From the NCBI GenBank assembly GCA_965227445.1, contig OZ245751.1, positions 3,162,001 through 3,226,000 of the forward strand: DNA of 64,000 nt. The letters are read 5' to 3'. The notes under the pieces are model-generated. The model was not told the origin of the DNA. It worked only from the letters and a program-made list of their open reading frames with translations, and did no database searches. The position numbers were made by a program, and so were the translations under genes. How positions within the stretch are numbered: position 1 is the first letter of the stretch; every line of letters starts with the position of its first letter. This DNA is from DT-110 sp030148525. GTDB taxonomy: Bacteria > Bacteroidota > Bacteroidia > Chitinophagales > Saprospiraceae. This document shows positions 33,250 through 41,710 of this stretch, piece by piece.

Positions 33250-34890
33250 ATGCAGAACAGGAATTCTACCTATTGGCATTTACTATGGTGCCTCTTCTTC
33301 TGTCCGTTCCTAAGCATCGGGCAGTCCGAGCCCTCCTTAAAATGGGTCGACTTCTCGCCCCGGGAAATCACTATGCAACTTCCCGAACAAGGGCCTCGCT
33401 CCAACTATAGGGCCATTATACAGGGGCCGGATGGGAACACCTTTCAAAAAGACTTATCGAATCGTTTTACGTTTGTACTCCGGGTGTCCGATCTGCCGGT
33501 AACAGACCTGAAGGATGGCTCGTATAAAGTCTTATTTTCACCCTACTTCACCCTCCCCTCCGATCAGCGAAAGGTTTTGCGAACATTGGACGATCGGGGA
33601 CAAACGGAAAAACTCCGCAATTTCCGCTCCCTCTGGCAATTGCCCGAACAGGCGGAGGATTATACCTGGCAGGTATCGGTAAAAGACGGCGTGTTCATCA
33701 ATCCATTCGTGGAAGAATTGAAAGGTGATCCACTACAATTGCTGTTGCCACCGGGTGACCAATTAAGGTTCAACCCCCTGGATGGCATAACGGCAGCCCT
33801 GCCCGAATTGGAAGGGCTGAGCACCTTTACATCGAATACTCCGAGCCAACTACCCGTAGATACTTATTTCGACCAGGTCATACTCGACGACCTGATTGTG
33901 GATGGTAGTGCCTGTATTGGTTTTGACTGCGTCAACGGGGAAAGTTTTGGGTTCTCTACCCTTCGCCTCAAGGAAAATAATTTGCGCATAGAGTTTATGG
34001 ATACCAGTACCGAGGCTTCATTCGCCCAAAATGACTGGGAGATCCTGGTCAATGACTCTTCTAACGGGGGACTGGATCGCTACACCATCCATGATCGCAG
34101 TAACAGCCGATTGATTTTCACCATCGAGGCGGGCGCTCGTTCCAATTCCTTATACATTGAAGATTCCGGAGAAATTGGCATCGGAACCAACCAACCGGCA
34201 ACGCTGATGCACAGTGTTAGTGGTAACACGCCTACCCTGCGTCTCGAACAAGACGGCTCCAGTGGATTCAATGCACAAGTCTGGGATGTCGCGGGTAACG
34301 AGGCCGGCTTTTTCATCAGGGATGCTACCAATGGTTCAGCTCTTTCCTTCCGGATTCAACCCGGTTCACCTAACAATGGCTTCTTTATCAAACCCACCGG
34401 CGTGGAAATTCGCAACGACATTAAGATCGATGGTTCTATCCTGCCCATTTCGGATGCACGCATTAAGACCGACGTGCAGGACCTTTCCGGAGCGCTTCCC
34501 CTTTTGCGGAAGCTACAACCAAAATCTTATGCCTTCCGACAGGATGGCCTCGCCGCTGACCTGAACCTGTCGTCTGAGCTCCAGTATGGCCTGATAGCCC
34601 AGGAGGTGGAAGCAGTCATCCCCGGCCTTGTGCAGGAGCACATGATCGTTACCGATGAAGCAGGTAAAGACGTTCAATTGTACGGCATTAACTACCAGGC
34701 CCTTATCCCACTGCTCCTGAAAGGTATGCAGGAACAACAGGACCTTATCGAGCAACAACAAGCAGAGCTGGATGCCTTACGGCAAAAAGCCAAATCCGTT
34801 GACGACCTCTATGAAAAACTGGAGAAACTCAGCGCTCAGGTACAGGCACTGCAGAACCAACCCATTAACCAAACCACTAACCAACAATAA
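33250..34890 (+). CDS. Secreted protein with tail-fibre/S74 intramolecular-chaperone-like domain
   Basis: 546 residues. Signal peptide 1-24 (WCLFFCPFLSIGQS). The N-terminal two thirds are beta-rich with fibre-like phrases (DSGEIGIGTNQPATLMHS). From about residue 400 comes the peptidase_S74/endosialidase-chaperone type region (SDARIKTDVQDLSGALPLLRKL, QYGLIAQEVEAVIPGLV, GINYQALIPLLLKGMQEQ), followed by a C-terminal coiled coil (QQQAELDALRQKAK). By family, such domains trimerise beta-helical fibres. Unlike phage tail proteins it has an export signal, so it probably forms a surface fibre. First gene of a three-gene operon, 10 nt before the next. Confidence 0.85.
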   Translation: MQNRNSTYWHLLWCLFFCPFLSIGQSEPSLKWVDFSPREITMQLPEQGPRSNYRAIIQGPDGNTFQKDLSNRFTFVLRVSDLPVTDLKDGSYKVLFSPYFTLPSDQRKVLRTLDDRGQTEKLRNFRSLWQLPEQAEDYTWQVSVKDGVFINPFVEELKGDPLQLLLPPGDQLRFNPLDGITAALPELEGLSTFTSNTPSQLPVDTYFDQVILDDLIVDGSACIGFDCVNGESFGFSTLRLKENNLRIEFMDTSTEASFAQNDWEILVNDSSNGGLDRYTIHDRSNSRLIFTIEAGARSNSLYIEDSGEIGIGTNQPATLMHSVSGNTPTLRLEQDGSSGFNAQVWDVAGNEAGFFIRDATNGSALSFRIQPGSPNNGFFIKPTGVEIRNDIKIDGSILPISDARIKTDVQDLSGALPLLRKLQPKSYAFRQDGLAADLNLSSELQYGLIAQEVEAVIPGLVQEHMIVTDEAGKDVQLYGINYQALIPLLLKGMQEQQDLIEQQQAELDALRQKAKSVDDLYEKLEKLSAQVQALQNQPINQTTNQQ

Positions 34891-34900
34891 ATCAACCGCT

Positions 34901-35569
34901 ATGAAGCGTATTATATATGCATTGATCGTGGTACTATCGCCACTTTGTATCCAGGCCCAGGCCCCCGGCACCAATGGGCGCGCCGAAGGCGTGCGACCCA
35001 AGCCGGTTACCGAGTCCTCAAAAACACCCGTAGAGAAGGCTCCCGAACTAACTGAATTCTATAAAGACATGGGGGTACCCGTCGACATTGACGATCCCGC
35101 CAGCTGGCTGGCCCGGCAGGCCGACCTGCGATCTAATGGTGTAACGGAGGCCGATGTGCTGCCCGCCGCAGTAGCCGAGAAACTCCGGGAGATGGAGGCA
35201 AGACTACTCCAGCTACAATTATTGAATGAGCAGTTGCGGGCAGATAACGAAAGTATCCGGCGCAGCATGTATGCCTGCTGTGGCAGCAGCGAAGACGCGT
35301 CGGGCATCGAGCCCAGTTTATACCAAAACGTGCCCAATCCCGCTACGGATGAAACGGCTATCGGCTTTTTCCTGCCCGAAGCGGCGAAAGAAGCCCGCCT
35401 CGATATTCGCGATACAGCCGGCAAACTCATTAAACGAATCCCGCTTAACGAGCGGGGCAACAGCAAAGTCAATATTGACCGCACCCTTTTGCATACGGGT
35501 ACATTCATCTACACCTTATACGTTGATGAAAAGCTCATTGATTCCAAAATATTGTTGATCCAGCAATGA
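34901..35569 (+). CDS. Secreted T9SS sorting-domain protein
   Basis: 222 residues from MKRIIYALIVVLSPLCIQAQ, a clean signal peptide; an earlier in-frame ATG at 34772 lies inside the previous gene. A middle helical part (MEARLLQLQLLNEQLRADN, probable coiled coil) leads to a C-terminal type IX secretion sorting domain starting EPSLYQNVPNPATDETAIGF and ending FIYTLYVDEKLIDSKILLIQ. The coiled coil could pair with that of the upstream fibre protein. Its stop overlaps the next ATG (ATGA). Confidence 0.85.
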   Translation: MKRIIYALIVVLSPLCIQAQAPGTNGRAEGVRPKPVTESSKTPVEKAPELTEFYKDMGVPVDIDDPASWLARQADLRSNGVTEADVLPAAVAEKLREMEARLLQLQLLNEQLRADNESIRRSMYACCGSSEDASGIEPSLYQNVPNPATDETAIGFFLPEAAKEARLDIRDTAGKLIKRIPLNERGNSKVNIDRTLLHTGTFIYTLYVDEKLIDSKILLIQQ

Positions 35570-37446
35570 AAACAATGACCCTTGCGTGGTTCCTGCTGCT
35601 GGCAGGTACCACGCTATTTGCTCAGGAACTTTCGTTCACCGAAGAAAGTCGCCAGCGAGGCATTGACCACCATTTTTTTTCCAACATCCCCATGGGTGGC
35701 GGGGCGGCTTTTCTGGACGTTGACCAGGATGGCGATCAGGATCTGTTTGTGGTTGGCGGATCCAGACCCGGTGAGCTGTTTTTAAATGACGGTACCGGAT
35801 TTTTCACCCAGCAGAACCTGACGGTCATGGATGAGGTACGCAAGTACAGTACCATGGGGGTCACTGCCGGCGACCTGGATAATGATGGTTATCCGGATCT
35901 CGTACTTACTACGTTCGACGGCCCGGACCCCAGGACTTTCGAACGGATCCGAACGCCATGTTTGGTCCTGCGAAACCTCGGTAACGGACAATTTGAACGC
36001 ATTCCCGAAGAGGCGGGGATCGATATCTCTTTGATCAGTCACTCGGTCACCTTAGTCGATGTCAACCAGGATGGCTACCTCGACATCTACGAGTCGGGCC
36101 ACGTCGACCGCCCGCGACTGCTGCGCGATGAAAACGGTCTGGTGGTAGGCTATGACCACGATTGTTACCGCAATGTATTGTACATCAATCAGGGGGACTT
36201 TACGTTTCGGGAGGCCGCTGCCGATTACGGTCTGGACGACACAGGCTGTGGCCTGGCTCAGTTGACCACCGATTACGATCAGGACGGCGATCAGGATCTA
36301 TACCTGGCCAATGATTTTGGGATGTTCCTTCAGCCCAACGTTTTTTATCGTAATGAATTTCCCGAAGCATCATTTACCAATGTGGCACCGGAGAATGGTT
36401 CGGGCCTGGGCATGTTTGCTATGGGGGTAGCTGCGGCCGATTTTGACCACGATCTGGACCTGGATTACTACGTGACCAATATCGGGGCGAATGCCCTGCT
36501 CCGCCAGCACGAGGGCCTGTTCGATGAGGTTGCCCACGAATGCGGGGTCGCCAACGAAAAGATCGATGACGGCGAGCTGAACACCACCGGTTGGGGCACC
36601 GCTTTCATCGACCTGGATCACGATGGTTGGGAGGATCTGTTTGTCTCGAATGGACACATCGGTACCCTCCAGTCGTATCTGACCGGGCGCGATGACCCCA
36701 ACCAGTTATACCGCAACCGGGGCGACGGCACTTTTGAGAACGTGTCGGCCGGGGCGGGCATTATGGACCGGCAGGTAGGCCGGGGCCTGGCCGTAGCCGA
36801 TGTTGACGGCGATGGGGATCAGGATGTTTTCGGCGTAGTACTCGGTACCGGTGAAGAGGAGATTCACTCCAAGCTGTACATCAACCAGACGGAAAAGACG
36901 GGGCATTACGTACAAATCGCCCTGGAAGGCACGCGCAGCAACCGCGACGCCATTGGTGCTCAGGTATGGGTGTACGCCGGCGGGCTGGCGCACATTCGCG
37001 AGCTGGAAGGCGGTGGTGCCTCGTACTGTTCTAAGTCATCGAATGTACTACACGTGGGCCTTGGTGAAGCAGAGCGCATCGATAGTCTGGTCATCCACTG
37101 GCCCAGCGGTCAGGTGGACCGGTACGAGGAGGTGGCGATGGATGAGATGCATATGTTTGTGGAGCGGGGGGAAGTGACGAATATCCCCACCAAGGCCGAA
37201 AATCCAACCTATTCAATAGGTAAAAACCCCACCAATACCACCATCGAGCTGATTGGACCGCTGAAAGAAGATACAAAATGGACACTTCTCAATACAGTCG
37301 GGCAGGTGGTGCAATCCGGAGTTGCGGAGCCAGGCTGGGGACGCACGCAACTTACCGATGTATCTCTTTTGCCGCAAGGCATATATTATCTCCGCGTTCA
37401 GGGATTATCCCGGAACATGACCTTTCCGATTGTCGTTGGCCAATGA
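35566..37446 (+). CDS. CRTAC1/UnbV-like FG-GAP repeat protein with T9SS domain
   Basis: 626 residues. Signal peptide 1-19, then FG-GAP/VCBS repeats (about 40-440) with Ca-binding-style phrases: DVDQDGDQDLFVVGG, DLDNDGYPDLVLT, DVNQDGYLDIYESG, DYDQDGDQDLYLAND, DVDGDGDQDVFG. An ASPIC/UnbV domain follows (about 455-525, NRDAIGAQVWVYAGG, GLGEAERIDSLVIHWPSG), then a short linker and a T9SS sorting domain. Predicted seven-bladed beta-propeller at the cell surface. Coupled to the preceding gene by a 4-nt overlap, closing the operon. Confidence 0.9.
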   Translation: MKTMTLAWFLLLAGTTLFAQELSFTEESRQRGIDHHFFSNIPMGGGAAFLDVDQDGDQDLFVVGGSRPGELFLNDGTGFFTQQNLTVMDEVRKYSTMGVTAGDLDNDGYPDLVLTTFDGPDPRTFERIRTPCLVLRNLGNGQFERIPEEAGIDISLISHSVTLVDVNQDGYLDIYESGHVDRPRLLRDENGLVVGYDHDCYRNVLYINQGDFTFREAAADYGLDDTGCGLAQLTTDYDQDGDQDLYLANDFGMFLQPNVFYRNEFPEASFTNVAPENGSGLGMFAMGVAAADFDHDLDLDYYVTNIGANALLRQHEGLFDEVAHECGVANEKIDDGELNTTGWGTAFIDLDHDGWEDLFVSNGHIGTLQSYLTGRDDPNQLYRNRGDGTFENVSAGAGIMDRQVGRGLAVADVDGDGDQDVFGVVLGTGEEEIHSKLYINQTEKTGHYVQIALEGTRSNRDAIGAQVWVYAGGLAHIRELEGGGASYCSKSSNVLHVGLGEAERIDSLVIHWPSGQVDRYEEVAMDEMHMFVERGEVTNIPTKAENPTYSIGKNPTNTTIELIGPLKEDTKWTLLNTVGQVVQSGVAEPGWGRTQLTDVSLLPQGIYYLRVQGLSRNMTFPIVVGQ

Positions 37447-37558
37447 CAGAAGCATGTAAGCCAGCACTTCGTTTAATGGTCCGCCCTCAGGAAGCAGTTA
37501 AATGCAAATCCTTATGTTGATTGTGTATCTTGGGGCGAAAAAGAGATAACCTCATCCC

Positions 37559-38311
37559 ATGATCCATCAGATCGTCAGGCCTTTACAAGAAAAATGGCTG
37601 GATTATAAGAGTGGCAAGCATATTCCGCTCTACTTCTTCATGCATATTCCGAAGACGGCCGGGACTTCGTTCAGGATTATGCTTAACCGGCCATTCCGCA
37701 AAGCTCATATTTTGCCATCTCAGAAGGAGATGCATAAAAATAAAACGGGATACGTGAATCTGGAGGAATTTGCGGCAGAGCATCCATGGCGTTTCAGTCG
37801 GATCAGAATGTTCATTGGGCACGAAAAACTGGGTGCGGAGGACATTTTCCAGCGAGAGCAGGTACACCACCTTACCTTTCTGAGAGATCCGGTACAGCGG
37901 TGCATTTCGGCAGTCAAACATAAAAAGCGGATGGAACCGGGAATGGCCGATAGCAGCCCGGAAGAAATCGTGCAACGTTTTAGGCATTCTTTTAAAAACC
38001 TCCAAACGTCCTACTTCACTCCGGACCTGTTGCATGAACCTGACGATATTCGACTGGAGCGTGCGATTCAGCGCATGAAACAGTTCATGTTCGTGGGCAT
38101 TACCGAGTCCTTTGATGAAAGTATACGACTACTCCGAAAAAAGACAAACTGGAATCTGGGGCCGATAATCACACATAACAAGGCTAAAACAGAAGTCGTA
38201 TTTCCGCAAGACCTGCTTGACCAATTTCAGGAATGGAATCAACTAGATGAGCAATTATACAGAGCAGGTACCTTACACCTTGAGCAGTCATTAAAAAAGT
38301 ATAAGGTCTGA
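37559..38311 (+). CDS. Sulfotransferase (sulfotransferase family 2 type)
   Basis: 250 residues, cytosolic. PAPS 5'-phosphosulfate loop FMHIPKTAGTSFRIML near residue 29, and 3'-phosphate-binding strand HLTFLRDPVQRCISAV near 101. HIPKTAGTS is the hallmark of the family-2/carbohydrate sulfotransferases. Reaction: transfer of sulfate from PAPS to a sugar hydroxyl. First gene of the glycan locus, only 3 nt before the next gene, so it likely modifies a precursor of the same polysaccharide. A plus-strand promoter is expected in 37447-37558. Confidence 0.88.
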   Translation: MIHQIVRPLQEKWLDYKSGKHIPLYFFMHIPKTAGTSFRIMLNRPFRKAHILPSQKEMHKNKTGYVNLEEFAAEHPWRFSRIRMFIGHEKLGAEDIFQREQVHHLTFLRDPVQRCISAVKHKKRMEPGMADSSPEEIVQRFRHSFKNLQTSYFTPDLLHEPDDIRLERAIQRMKQFMFVGITESFDESIRLLRKKTNWNLGPIITHNKAKTEVVFPQDLLDQFQEWNQLDEQLYRAGTLHLEQSLKKYKV

Positions 38312-38314
38312 TTT

Positions 38315-40330
38315 ATGAATCATTCCAAATGGAGGCTGTGGCTGAGAATTCTGGGTACTTTTTTCAGAAAGCCTTCCAAGGTAGCACGCCACGTCAGCTT
38401 CGAACGCTTCCGAACTCTTTGGTATGCCCTCCGCCATGAACCTCCTTCATTAATTTGGCACAACTTTTTGCACCTTCTAAATAATCGGGAACGAAGCACA
38501 ATATACCGGTCAGAAGTTTTCTACGAAGAAGGAGGCATCCTGGTCTATTTTGAAAGCGTCCAGGTCTTTTCTATGAAAATCCATATCTCTGGTTGGTTAA
38601 TCGGGAAGAATAGCCCTATTGCCGGAATAGATGTACTCATTGATTCAGAAAAAACCGGCTCCTTTTCCTGTGACATTGACCGACCGGATTTAATCAAGAA
38701 ATATGGATCGGATTACGTAAAAAGCGGGTTTGATTACGTAGGGCCCAATCCCGAATTCAGCAGTGACCTGGCGTTGAGCATCCAGCTGGAGGATGGTTCG
38801 GATCACCTGGTGGAAGTCCCCATACCTGATACCGATCGGCTTTACCAAAACCAGATTATTCTTACCGAATCTGACCGGGTAAGCCGCAAAGCTATCCGTC
38901 GCAAAGCAAAGAAACGCAGCTCACAACTTCCTCCCATTGCCCTGCACGTTACCGATAAACAATGGAATGTATTGGTGAAGGAAAATAGCCAATACCCCTG
39001 TAAAGTATACCGATATCAAAGCCAGCATCCCGGGCATCTTTTAGTGCAGCTAACCCCCCTGACCAGCCCTCACCCCGACTTACTATGGGTGGTAATTGAC
39101 GCCTTACTTAATGAATCTGAGATCCCTATTGGTATTTACTGGGATGAGGATGAGGAACTGCCTTCCGGCAAAAGAAGATACCCACACTTCAAGCCGGCAT
39201 TCAGTCTGGCTTATTTATTGAGTTGGAATTATATCGGATACAATTTTTGTTTTTTACAACAGGGACATACGGCAGGTTCCCCCGGAAAGGTGCACCCCCT
39301 CACTATTGCGGGTCTGGGTCCAACCGGATCATTCATTCGAATACCTGAGGTCCTGTCCCACTGCCCGGATGTCAGGGCGCGTGATGTTGCTCTGGAAGAA
39401 CAGGTCAGGCTTGATTACTTGGGTACCCGTGTTCCGGGGGGGACGCTCAAGCAGGGATTACTGCAACATACCTGGCGTGTCGTATTCCCGGTTGATACTT
39501 CCCAAAAGGTGACCATTATCATACCCTTTCGGGATCAGGTTGCCCTGCTTAAACAATGCCTGCAGAGCCTGGCCGATTTTAACGCCTACGAGGCCTTCGA
39601 ACTTTTTCTGGTTGACAACCAAAGTGAAGAACCGGAAACCCTCAATTATCTCGATCAAATAGGCAAGCAAGACCACATCAAGGTCTTGCACTACGATGCT
39701 CCTTTTAATTATGCAGCCCTGCACAATTGGGCCATAGATCAGGTCACGACCCCTTATGTGTTGCTGCTCAATAATGACACTGAGTTTTTTCAGGCTGACT
39801 GGTTAATATCCATGATGGAATATGCTCAACAGCCAGAGGTGGGAGCTGTAGGAGCAAAACTGTTGTATCCGGATAATTCCTTACAGCATGCCGGGGTCAT
39901 TGTGGGGATCGGTGGTGCTGCCGACCATGCACATAAACACCTCCCCGATTTGGCAGAAGGGTATTTTTATCGGGCTAATACAGTCCAGGAGCTTTCCGCC
40001 TGCACTGCTGCCTGTTTATTGCTGCCAACCCACATATACAAGGAAGCGGGAGGAATGGACCCCGAAAAATTTCCCGTTGCTTTTAACGATGTCGACCTTT
40101 GTCTGACCATTCAATCCATGGGGTATCGAATCATCTATACACCCCATTCGGCCTTGTATCACCATGAATCTATCAGTCGGGGTACCGACCGAACCAAGGC
40201 GCAAAGAGAAAGGGCAAGCAGGGAAATTAGAGCCTTTCGCCAAAAATGGCGTACATTTCTGGATAATGGCGATCCTTATTATCACCCACGTCTATCATTG
40301 AGAAGCGGGCATTTTGAGCTCGCCAACTAA
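38315..40330 (+). CDS. Glycosyltransferase family 2, with long N-terminal region
   Basis: 671 residues. The N-terminal 390 residues are not recognised in detail; they contain a beta-rich part (YEEGGILVYFESVQVFSMKI). The GT-A domain starts at about 398 (KVTIIIPFRDQVALLKQCLQ), with the metal-binding region LLLNNDTEFFQADW near 490, acceptor loop KLLYPDNSLQHAGVIVG, and ED-like KFPVAFNDVDLCLTIQSMGY. Overall similar to O-antigen/rhamnan-type transferases. Cytosolic face of the inner membrane. Confidence 0.88.
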   Translation: MNHSKWRLWLRILGTFFRKPSKVARHVSFERFRTLWYALRHEPPSLIWHNFLHLLNNRERSTIYRSEVFYEEGGILVYFESVQVFSMKIHISGWLIGKNSPIAGIDVLIDSEKTGSFSCDIDRPDLIKKYGSDYVKSGFDYVGPNPEFSSDLALSIQLEDGSDHLVEVPIPDTDRLYQNQIILTESDRVSRKAIRRKAKKRSSQLPPIALHVTDKQWNVLVKENSQYPCKVYRYQSQHPGHLLVQLTPLTSPHPDLLWVVIDALLNESEIPIGIYWDEDEELPSGKRRYPHFKPAFSLAYLLSWNYIGYNFCFLQQGHTAGSPGKVHPLTIAGLGPTGSFIRIPEVLSHCPDVRARDVALEEQVRLDYLGTRVPGGTLKQGLLQHTWRVVFPVDTSQKVTIIIPFRDQVALLKQCLQSLADFNAYEAFELFLVDNQSEEPETLNYLDQIGKQDHIKVLHYDAPFNYAALHNWAIDQVTTPYVLLLNNDTEFFQADWLISMMEYAQQPEVGAVGAKLLYPDNSLQHAGVIVGIGGAADHAHKHLPDLAEGYFYRANTVQELSACTAACLLLPTHIYKEAGGMDPEKFPVAFNDVDLCLTIQSMGYRIIYTPHSALYHHESISRGTDRTKAQRERASREIRAFRQKWRTFLDNGDPYYHPRLSLRSGHFELAN

Positions 40331-40375
40331 TGGCTAAGTATTCGTTATTAACCGGCACATTGTATTAACCAGCGA

Positions 40376-41710
40376 ATGAAGCTCTTATTTATCTGTCATC
40401 AATTCCTTCCCGAGCATATCGGCGGAACGGAATTATATACGTGGGGCTTAGCAACTCGTGCGCTAAACATGGGCTGGCAGGTGCTGGTGGTCTCCTACTT
40501 CGAATCGCCATCAGGAAATCCGCAGGACTTCGGGGTGGAATGGACTCATTATGAATCCATTCCCCTGGCAAAAATTCACTACAACCTCAGCCTGGCGGAT
40601 CACCCCTTACAAGCGGAATATGCTAACGAAGCATTGGCCCCTTTCTTGGAAGAAATTTATGGCAGATTTTCTCCGGATATGGTACACCACACCCACAGTA
40701 TGAAAGTAAGTGGGAGCGCCCTTCGCTTTTTTGCTCAAAAGGGTGTACCCAACCTGCTCACCCTTCCCGATTTCTGGTATATATGCCCCCGCCACACCCT
40801 GGTTCAATGGAATGGTCGGCTTTGCAAAGGGCCAAAATCCTCCTATCAATGTGCCAAGTGCTTGTACCACACACACGGGTTCTTTCCCGAAAAGATTGCT
40901 AACTGGCCTCCAATTTTGGTTTATGCCTACCTATGGGCGCATAATTATTTACCGACTCCTCCGGCGGTACCTGAAATAAAAAGAGACGCCATGGCCCTTC
41001 GTGCCAGAAAACAGTTTTTATTAAAAACCTGTCGGATAGCTGATCAAGTACTCGTCCTCTCTGCTTTCCAGCAAAAAATGCTCGTGCAAAATGGATATCC
41101 ATCCGAAAAGCTTACCCTGATACCCCACGGACTGGAAACGAAAGGGCTTTCGCCCAAAAAAATGCCCCGGGAAAGACAGGGCCCTATTCAGCTTAGCTTT
41201 ATTGGCAGCATTGTACCTCACAAGGGTCTGCACACCTTTCTGCGCTCCTTTGCGGAAGCCGATAACCCACAGTTACACCTGACCATTTACGGAGGATTGT
41301 CAACCGAAAATGAATATCACCGATCAATAGCCCAAAAAATTGATCGTTTGGAGCGCGTCACCTGGGCAGGAACTTTTCCCATTGATAAAATGGGCCGGGT
41401 CTTAGATAAAACGGACGTTTTGATCATGCCCGCCGAATGGTACGAAAACGAACCGCTGGTTATAAAATCTGCCCTGTACTGCCGTGTCCCCGTCATGTGT
41501 TCGGATATTGGTTCTCTGCGGGAAATGGTCACCGACGGGAATACAGGGTGGTTATTACCTCCGGCTAACCAAAAAGCCTGGACTCGGGCCCTGGCCGGGC
41601 TAGGTTGGGACCAACTTCCCGATTTTTCCCGGAGCACCTACCAAATATCCTCCATGGATGCGTATTTTTCGGAACTATTGACCATCTACAAACAGCTTTC
41701 CCATGAATAA
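40376..41710 (+). CDS. Glycosyltransferase family 4 (GT-B)
   Basis: 444 residues. N-terminal acceptor domain with FICHQFLPEHIGGTELYTWG, C-terminal donor domain with LSFIGSIVPHKGLHTFLRSF, VTWAGTFPIDKMGRVLDKTDV and the E-x7-E region MPAEWYENEPLVIKSALYCR. A CxxC-like cluster (CPRHTLVQWNGRLCKG, YQCAKCLYH) in the first half suggests a structural metal. Adds one sugar from an NDP-sugar. Its 3' end overlaps the next gene by 8 nt. Confidence 0.9.
   Translation: MKLLFICHQFLPEHIGGTELYTWGLATRALNMGWQVLVVSYFESPSGNPQDFGVEWTHYESIPLAKIHYNLSLADHPLQAEYANEALAPFLEEIYGRFSPDMVHHTHSMKVSGSALRFFAQKGVPNLLTLPDFWYICPRHTLVQWNGRLCKGPKSSYQCAKCLYHTHGFFPEKIANWPPILVYAYLWAHNYLPTPPAVPEIKRDAMALRARKQFLLKTCRIADQVLVLSAFQQKMLVQNGYPSEKLTLIPHGLETKGLSPKKMPRERQGPIQLSFIGSIVPHKGLHTFLRSFAEADNPQLHLTIYGGLSTENEYHRSIAQKIDRLERVTWAGTFPIDKMGRVLDKTDVLIMPAEWYENEPLVIKSALYCRVPVMCSDIGSLREMVTDGNTGWLLPPANQKAWTRALAGLGWDQLPDFSRSTYQISSMDAYFSELLTIYKQLSHE

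Noticed and set aside
33250..34890. S74/tail-fibre domain as sign of a prophage
   Set aside because: The protein has a signal peptide and its operon partners carry T9SS domains; no phage structural genes are present.
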